Shown one piece after another: positions 1 to 5,330 of a stretch of DNA of 5,330 nucleotides; the stretch's first letter is position 1; each line of letters begins with the position of its first letter. Source of the stretch: Lysobacterales bacterium. Lineage in GTDB: Bacteria; Pseudomonadota; Gammaproteobacteria; Xanthomonadales; Rhodanobacteraceae. Below the pieces are notes generated by a model, which worked only from the letters and a program-made list of their open reading frames with translations, had not been told where the DNA came from and searched no databases. The position numbers and the translations under genes are program-made. Location of the stretch: assembly GCA_013298265.1 (NCBI GenBank), contig JAAFHE010000315.1:1-5330 (forward strand). The letters are read 5' to 3'.

Positions 1-670
1 GATCGTCCGGCGTGCCCCAACGGCCGGCCGGGATGCGCTCCAGGATGCCGGCGTTGCGCTTTTCGTCAGCGCGCAGCGCGGCGGTGTTGTTGGTGGCCAT
101 GTAGCCCGGGGCGATGGCGTTGACGCTGATGCCGTGCGTGGCCCACTCGTTGGCCATCAGCCGCGTGATGCCCATCACGCCGCTCTTGCTGGCGGTGTAG
201 CTGGGCACGCGCACGCCACCCTGGAAGGACAGCATTGAGGCCACGTTGACGATCTTGCCGCCCGTGCCCTGCGCCATGAACTGGCGCGCCACTGCCTGCG
301 AGAAGAAGAACATCGACTTGAGGTTGAGGTCGACGACATCATCCCAGTCCTTCTCGGTGAAGTTGATGGCGTCTTCGCGGCGGATGATGCCGGCGTTGTT
401 GACCAGGATGTCGACGTGCCCTGTCAGGGTCTTGGCCTGCGCTACCAGGCCCTCGATACAGCCGATGTCCGAGAGGTTGGCACGCAGGTCCAGGAAGCGC
501 CGGCCCAGGGCTTCGACCTGCACTCGCGTGTCGGCGGGATCTGTTCGGTTCACGCCCACGATGTCGGCGCCGGCCTGCGCCAGCGCGCACGCCATGCCCT
601 GGCCCAGTCCGGTGTTGCAACCGGTGACGATGGCCACCTTGCCGGCGAGCTGGAAGTTGTCGAGGATCAT
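1..670 (-). CDS. kduD: 2-dehydro-3-deoxy-D-gluconate 5-dehydrogenase KduD (SDR family), 3' end cut by window edge
   Basis: This cytoplasmic NAD(H)-dependent short-chain dehydrogenase is predicted to interconvert 2,5-diketo-3-deoxygluconate and 2-keto-3-deoxygluconate (KDG), the step after KduI in unsaturated uronate breakdown. I read 223 codons from the ATG at 668-670 to the left edge. The family is about 250 aa, so roughly 30 C-terminal residues lie outside. Visible SDR marks are the cofactor loop TGCNTGLGQG (residues 16-25), NNAG (91-94), Asn116, Ser145, and the YTASK motif with Tyr158 and Lys162, which complete the catalytic tetrad. The stretch ERIPAGRWGTPDD near the visible end is typical of KduD-like SDRs. 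The start lies 14 bases after the kduI stop; the best Shine-Dalgarno match (GAAGG on the mRNA, 682-686) overlaps that stop with a longish 11-nt spacer, so the two genes are probably one operon with coupled translation. The SDR assignment is certain; the exact substrate rests on the motifs plus the kduI neighbour, and a related sugar SDR is the main alternative. Confidence 0.92.
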   Translation of the reverse strand, partial: MILDNFQLAGKVAIVTGCNTGLGQGMACALAQAGADIVGVNRTDPADTRVQVEALGRRFLDLRANLSDIGCIEGLVAQAKTLTGHVDILVNNAGIIRREDAINFTEKDWDDVVDLNLKSMFFFSQAVARQFMAQGTGGKIVNVASMLSFQGGVRVPSYTASKSGVMGITRLMANEWATHGISVNAIAPGYMATNNTAALRADEKRNAGILERIPAGRWGTPDD

Positions 671-684
671 GGCGCCTGAGGCCT

Positions 685-1521
685 TCAGAGCAGCTGGGTC
701 ATGGGCACGTGGTCCATGTCCTTGAAGACCTGGTTCTCGCCCACCATGCCCCAGATGAATGTGTAGGCCTGGGTGCCCACACCGCTGTGCATCGACCAGC
801 TGGGCGAGATCACCGCCTGCTCGTTGCGCACCACCAGGTGGCGCGTCTCGGTGGGCTCGCCCATCATGTGGAAGACCACGCCATCGGCCGGCATGTCGAA
901 GTAGAAGTAGACCTCCATGCGGCGGTCGTGCGTGTGGCACGGCATGGTGTTCCACAGGCTGCCGGGCTCGAGCTGTGTCATGCCCATCAGCAGCTGGCAG
1001 GTGGGCAGCACGTCGGGCACGATGAACTTGTGGATCGTGCGCCGGTTGCTGGTCTTGGATTCACCCAGGGTCTCGGGGCTGGCTTCGGCCAGGGTGATCT
1101 TCTTGTTGGGATAGTGGGTGTGCGCCGGCGCGCAATTGAAGTACAGCTTGGCCGGATGCGCCGCATCGACGCTCGTGAACTCGAGTTCGCGTGCACCCTG
1201 GCCGATGTACAGCGCCTCGCGCGGGCCGACCTCGTAGCGCCGGCCGTCGGCCACCACCACAGCCGCGCCGCCGATGTTGATCAACCCCAACTCGCGGCGT
1301 TGCAGGAAGAAGTCGGTGCCGGTGTGCTTGCCCAGTTCGGGCGCGAAGCGAACCGCCTGGTGCACCGGATGTATGCCGCCGATGATGATGCGGTCAATCT
1401 GGCTGTAGGTCAGCGTGACCTGCTCGGCCACGAAGAGCTGATCAACCAGGAAGTGGCGGCGCAGGCCTGCGGTGTCGAGCGTGCGCGCGTGCTCGCTGTG
1501 AATGGGTTGGCGGATGTGCAT
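685..1521 (-). CDS. kduI: 5-dehydro-4-deoxy-D-glucuronate isomerase KduI (DKI isomerase)
   Basis: This enzyme isomerises 5-keto-4-deoxyuronate (DKI), formed from the unsaturated uronates released by pectate and other polysaccharide lyases, to 2,5-diketo-3-deoxygluconate, the substrate of KduD. It is a cytoplasmic, metal-dependent cupin-type protein. The 278-aa product has the same length as E. coli KduI. The expected zinc ligands are all present and at the same numbers as in the E. coli protein: His196 and His198 in [15 protein letters not shown], Glu203 in that motif, and His245 in [10 protein letters not shown]. Other family-like stretches are GGIHPV (48-53), [20 protein letters not shown] (63-82) and [15 protein letters not shown] (128-142). 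The start ATG (1519-1521) has a good Shine-Dalgarno sequence, AAAGGA, six bases upstream. There is no signal peptide. It is the first gene of a leftward kduI-kduD unit reading out of the shared intergenic region, and it looks intact. Confidence 0.97.
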   Translation of the reverse strand: MHIRQPIHSEHARTLDTAGLRRHFLVDQLFVAEQVTLTYSQIDRIIIGGIHPVHQAVRFAPELGKHTGTDFFLQRRELGLINIGGAAVVVADGRRYEVGPREALYIGQGARELEFTSVDAAHPAKLYFNCAPAHTHYPNKKITLAEASPETLGESKTSNRRTIHKFIVPDVLPTCQLLMGMTQLEPGSLWNTMPCHTHDRRMEVYFYFDMPADGVVFHMMGEPTETRHLVVRNEQAVISPSWSMHSGVGTQAYTFIWGMVGENQVFKDMDHVPMTQLL

Positions 1522-1527
1522 CTCGGG

Positions 1528-1533
1528 TCCTTT
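1528..1533 (-). promoter_or_regulatory. Ribosome binding site of kduI
   Basis: On the minus strand the sequence reads AAAGGA, then the 6-base spacer CCCGAG, then ATG. It is a strong, well-spaced Shine-Dalgarno match and fixes the kduI start at 1521. Confidence 0.8.
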
Positions 1534-1586
1534 CGCGGGAGCTGGCTGCGCAGTCTCAACGGGGAGTGTTAGAAAATCAGCGGCCG

Positions 1587-1615
1587 TTGTTTAGCAAACA
1601 CATATCGTATAGTAT
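1587..1615 (+). promoter_or_regulatory. Candidate sigma70-type promoter for the GH3-GH1 unit
   Basis: A TTGTTT hexamer (1587-1592, resembling TTGACA) is followed after exactly 17 bases by TAGTAT (1610-1615, resembling TATAAT). This would start transcription near 1622 and give a leader of about 50 nt before the ATG at 1674. The -10 element lies inside the inverted repeat at 1600-1619, which fits repression by a protein bound there. The call rests on consensus match only. Confidence 0.5.
1588..1600. repeat. Short inverted repeat TGTTT-AGC-AAACA
   Basis: Perfect five-base arms (1588-1592 and 1596-1600) flank a 3-base centre, just upstream of and abutting the palindrome at 1600-1619. TGTTT recurs in direct orientation at 1617-1621. 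It could be a second binding site or part of a larger operator, but with arms this short chance cannot be excluded. Confidence 0.35.
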
Positions 1616-1619
1616 ATGT
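1600..1619. promoter_or_regulatory. Candidate operator: imperfect palindrome between the divergent promoters
   Basis: Perfect six-base arms ACATAT (1600-1605) and ATATGT (1614-1619) flank a partly symmetric centre, CGTATAGT; 16 of 20 positions obey dyad symmetry. A core close to GTATAC inside an AT-rich palindrome resembles operators known for FCD-type GntR regulators, a family that includes sugar-acid repressors such as UxuR and ExuR. That family assignment is inference only, because no regulator gene is visible in the window. Its position over the predicted -10 boxes of both promoters supports a regulatory role. Confidence 0.5.
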
Positions 1620-1633
1620 TTACTCTTTGTCGA
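1604..1633 (-). promoter_or_regulatory. Candidate promoter for kduI-kduD
   Basis: On the minus strand, TCGACA (1633 to 1628, five of six bases of the -35 consensus) is followed after 18 bases by TACGAT (1609 to 1604); TATACG with a 16-base spacer is an alternative -10. Either gives a kduI leader of roughly 75 nt. The elements overlap the rightward promoter and the inverted repeat, so one bound protein could affect both directions. The match is moderate and untested. Confidence 0.4.
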
Positions 1634-1662
1634 TCCCGCGACCGAGACTACCCACCAGGCCC

Positions 1663-1667
1663 AGGAG
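1663..1667 (+). promoter_or_regulatory. Ribosome binding site that decides the GH3 start
   Basis: AGGAG at 1663-1667 directly touches an in-frame ATG at 1668, leaving no spacer, but is six bases ahead of a second in-frame ATG at 1674. Normal Shine-Dalgarno spacing therefore favours 1674 as the start. No comparable site precedes the upstream GTG at 1566. Confidence 0.7.
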
Positions 1668-1673
1668 ATGCAA

Positions 1674-3980
1674 ATGACGATTCAGGTAGCCGCTGCCGCC
1701 CCAAGCAAGCCGCGCCTGAGTCCGCTGGCCGGGGCAGCCATGGTGATGCTGGTCTCGGCATCGACGGTCGCCAACCCTGCGGCGCTAGCCAACGCCGACT
1801 TGTCACGGCGCGTTGACGCACTGATCAGGCGCATGACGCTGGACGAGAAGATCGGCCAGCTCACGCAGATCGGTGCGGACCGGCCAGGGCCGAACAAGGA
1901 GACGGCACACGAGCTCATCCGCAGCGGGCGAGCGGGCTCGGTGCTGTGGACGATCAACTCCGAAGACATCCGCAAGATGCAGGAGATAGCGGTCAAGGAG
2001 AGCCGGCTGGGCATTCCGCTGCTGTTTGGCTTCGACGTCATCCACGGCTACAAGAACTACTTCCCGGTACCCATCGGCCTGGCATCCAGTTGGGATCCTG
2101 CGCTGGTCGAACGCACGGCGGCGATCGCCGCGAAGGAGGCTTCGGTCTCCGGGGTGAACTGGACCTTTGCGCCGATGCTGGACATCGCGCGCGATGCCCG
2201 CTGGGGCCGCATGGTCGAGGGCGCTGGCGAGGACACCTTCCTGGGCGTAGCGATGGCGCGGGCGCAGGTTCGCGGCTTCCAGGGCCCGGCGCTGGGCACG
2301 CCCGATCGTGTGCTCGCCACCGCCAAGCACTTTGCCGCCTACGGAGCCGCCGACGGGGGGCGCGATTACGACTCGGCCTACGTGCCCGACGTGCAACTGC
2401 ACAACGTCTACTTCCCGCCGTTCCGAGCCGCGGTCGACGCCGGCGTGGGCACGGTCATGGCAGCCTACATGACGCTGAACGACGTGCCCGCCAGCGGCAG
2501 CCGGTGGCTGATGACAGACGTGCTGCGCAAGGACATGGGCTTCAAGGGCTTCGTGATCAGCGATGCCTGGTCGGTGGCCTCGCTCGAGGCCCACAGGTTC
2601 GCGCGCGACAGCGCCGAGGCGGCCGAGCGGGGCATCAAGGCCGGTGTCAACATGGACATGGGCAGCAACACCTACCTGACGCGGCTGCCCAGGCTGGTGA
2701 AGTTGGGCAAGGTGCCGATGTCGGTGATCGACCAGGCGGTGCGCGAAGTGCTGGCCATCAAGGTGCGGATGGGCCTGTTCGAGCGCCCTTACGCCGACTT
2801 GTCGCGCAAGGAGACGGTGTTCAATGACCCCAGCCATCGCGCGGCCACGCGCGAGGCAGCGCAGCGCTCGATCGTGCTGCTGCGCAACGAGGGCGCGCTC
2901 TTGCCACTGAAGCCTTCGCTGCAGCGCATCGCGGTGATCGGCCCGATTGCCGACTCCACCGAAGAGATCAAGGGCCCCTGGACTGCAGAGGCCGGCGCCG
3001 CGGTGTCGGTGCTCGAGGGCGTGCGCGCGCGATGGCCGCAGGCCACCGTCGAGTTCGTCCGTGGCGGCGACATGCAGCGCGCCTACGCGCTGCCCTGGGA
3101 CGCACGCGAAGGCAAGCCCGCACCGACGCTGATGGCCGAAGCCGAGATGCGCGCCGAGGAGGCCAAGGCGGTCGAGGCGGCGCGACGGGCCGAGGTCGTC
3201 GTGCTGGTGCTGGGCGAACGTGCCGGCATGGCCGGCGAGGCTGCGTCGAGCGCGGCCTTGACCTTGCAGGGCAATCAACAGGCGCTGCTCGAGGCCGTGG
3301 TCGCCACCGGACGCCCCGTCGTGCTGTTGCTGCTCAATGGCCGGCCCTTGAACATCACCTGGGCGGCGTCCAAGGTGGCCTCGATCGTCGAGGCCTGGTT
3401 CCCTGGAACCGAAGGCGGACATGCCATCGCCGACATCCTGAGCGGTGCCGTCAATCCTTCGGGCAGGCTGCCCGTGACCTGGCCGCGCAGCGCCGGACAT
3501 GCGCCGCACTACTACAACCACAACACGACCCACGCGCCCGAGGACGAGGGTGTGTTCACCTCGCGGTACGCGGACGTGAGCTCGCTGCCGCTGTATCCCT
3601 TCGGTCACGGGCTGAGCTACACGAGCTTCCGGTACGGCCCGCTTGAGCTGGACGGCAAGTCGATCTCGACGCAAAGCAAACTGCGCGTCAGCGTCGATGT
3701 CGAGAACACCGGCGCCGTCGCCGGCGACGAGGTGGTGCAGCTGTACATCCACCAGCGCTCCGGCAGCGCGACGCGCGCCGTGCGCGAACTCAAGGGCTTC
3801 AAGCGCATCAGACTCAAGCCTGGCGCGCGCGAGCGCGTCAGCTTCACGCTGGGCCGAGACGAACTGCAGTTCTGGAGCGCGGCCAAGCGCGGATGGGTCT
3901 TTGAGCCCACCGACTTCGACGTCTGGGTCGGCGGCGACTCCCGGGCAAGCCAACACGCCAACTTCACGGTGACACGCTGA
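1674..3980 (+). CDS. bglX: Exported family GH3 beta-glucosidase, BglX type
   Basis: This enzyme is predicted to release terminal beta-linked glucose from cello- or other beta-gluco-oligosaccharides, with retention, in the periplasm or outside the cell. From the chosen ATG the protein is 768 aa, close to E. coli BglX (765 aa). A Sec signal peptide covers about residues 1-41 (basic SKPR, hydrophobic LAGAAMVMLV, likely cleavage after ALA or ANA). The GH3 barrel follows: MTLDEKIGQLTQ (54-65), GFDVIHGY with Asp121 (119-126), WGRMVEGAGED (177-187), AKHFAAYG with Lys218-His219, and GFVISDA with the nucleophile Asp297. The C-terminal GH3 domain begins near QRSIVLLRNEGALLPL (about 397-412); its GMAGEAAS loop holds Glu522, a candidate acid/base. 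A fibronectin III-like domain (about 670-725) follows YPFGHGLSYTSF. In the active-site loop, the usual SSR-x-D is replaced by residues lacking Arg and Asp. The gene heads a rightward unit with the GH1 gene. Specificity (glucoside or xyloside) cannot be fixed from sequence. Confidence 0.93.
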   Translation: MTIQVAAAAPSKPRLSPLAGAAMVMLVSASTVANPAALANADLSRRVDALIRRMTLDEKIGQLTQIGADRPGPNKETAHELIRSGRAGSVLWTINSEDIRKMQEIAVKESRLGIPLLFGFDVIHGYKNYFPVPIGLASSWDPALVERTAAIAAKEASVSGVNWTFAPMLDIARDARWGRMVEGAGEDTFLGVAMARAQVRGFQGPALGTPDRVLATAKHFAAYGAADGGRDYDSAYVPDVQLHNVYFPPFRAAVDAGVGTVMAAYMTLNDVPASGSRWLMTDVLRKDMGFKGFVISDAWSVASLEAHRFARDSAEAAERGIKAGVNMDMGSNTYLTRLPRLVKLGKVPMSVIDQAVREVLAIKVRMGLFERPYADLSRKETVFNDPSHRAATREAAQRSIVLLRNEGALLPLKPSLQRIAVIGPIADSTEEIKGPWTAEAGAAVSVLEGVRARWPQATVEFVRGGDMQRAYALPWDAREGKPAPTLMAEAEMRAEEAKAVEAARRAEVVVLVLGERAGMAGEAASSAALTLQGNQQALLEAVVATGRPVVLLLLNGRPLNITWAASKVASIVEAWFPGTEGGHAIADILSGAVNPSGRLPVTWPRSAGHAPHYYNHNTTHAPEDEGVFTSRYADVSSLPLYPFGHGLSYTSFRYGPLELDGKSISTQSKLRVSVDVENTGAVAGDEVVQLYIHQRSGSATRAVRELKGFKRIRLKPGARERVSFTLGRDELQFWSAAKRGWVFEPTDFDVWVGGDSRASQHANFTVTR
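3968..3972 (+). promoter_or_regulatory. Weak ribosome binding site of the GH1 gene within the GH3 end
   Basis: GGTGA lies 8 bases before the ATG at 3981, inside the last GH3 codons. It is a modest Shine-Dalgarno match, but together with the abutting TGA-ATG it supports translation of GH1 by coupling to GH3. The later in-frame ATG at 4062 has no such site. Confidence 0.45.

Positions 3981-5330
<1,350 letters not shown>

Larger units (their letters stand above)
1522..1673. promoter_or_regulatory. Divergent intergenic control region between kduI and the GH3 gene
   Basis: This 152-bp gap separates the two divergent units and is the only substantial non-coding stretch in the window. Its middle (about 1587-1630) is strikingly AT-rich against the GC-rich surroundings. 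It carries promoter-like hexamers on both strands and overlapping inverted repeats, listed separately. The GH3 reading frame happens to stay open upstream to a GTG at 1566, but that part would sit on top of the promoter elements, so I treat it as untranslated. Confidence 0.8.

Noticed and set aside
246..725. 159-codon plus-strand open frame opposite kduD
   Set aside because: It overlaps the SDR gene, which has every catalytic residue. The product is a Ser/Arg/Pro-rich antisense translation.
709..1572. 287-codon plus-strand open frame opposite kduI
   Set aside because: kduI on the minus strand matches its family in length and in all metal ligands. The opposite product is compositionally biased and recognisable as nothing.
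1566..1673. 36-residue N-terminal extension of the GH3 protein from a GTG start at 1566
   Set aside because: It would run through the predicted promoter and operator, has no ribosome binding site, and would bury the signal peptide behind a non-signal leader. The ATG at 1674 has correct Shine-Dalgarno spacing and gives a normal export signal.

Overview
The window is GC-rich and densely coded, and the codon choice and gene types look like a proteobacterium. I would guess Burkholderiales (a Comamonadaceae/Sphaerotilaceae-type soil, water or plant-associated bacterium), but that is inference from composition and family resemblance only. No rRNA, tRNA, CRISPR array, insertion sequence or phage gene is visible.

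Layout: two gene pairs point away from each other across a short AT-rich control region (about 1522-1673). To the left, on the minus strand, lies kduI (5-dehydro-4-deoxy-D-glucuronate isomerase, complete, 278 aa). Fourteen bases downstream of it is kduD (2-dehydro-3-deoxy-D-gluconate 5-dehydrogenase), whose 3' end runs off the left edge. To the right, on the plus strand, lies a complete, exported family GH3 beta-glucosidase of the BglX type (768 aa from the preferred start). A family GH1 beta-glucosidase follows with its ATG directly after the GH3 stop codon, and runs off the right edge after 450 codons.

How the genes fit together: KduI and KduD carry out two consecutive cytoplasmic steps that turn the 4,5-unsaturated uronate product of polysaccharide lyases into 2-keto-3-deoxygluconate. 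The GH3 enzyme should act in the periplasm or outside the cell on beta-linked gluco-oligosaccharides. The GH1 enzyme has no visible export signal and should finish imported beta-glucosides in the cytoplasm. The shared intergenic region contains promoter-like hexamers for both directions and overlapping inverted repeats. This suggests one regulator could control uronate catabolism and beta-glucoside hydrolysis together, as expected in a locus for plant cell wall material or for a uronate-containing glucan. The window is best read as an ordinary carbohydrate-use locus. I see no wholly new system; the points worth a second look are the coupling of the two pathways, the operator-like repeats, and the unusual motif residues in the GH1 and GH3 enzymes.
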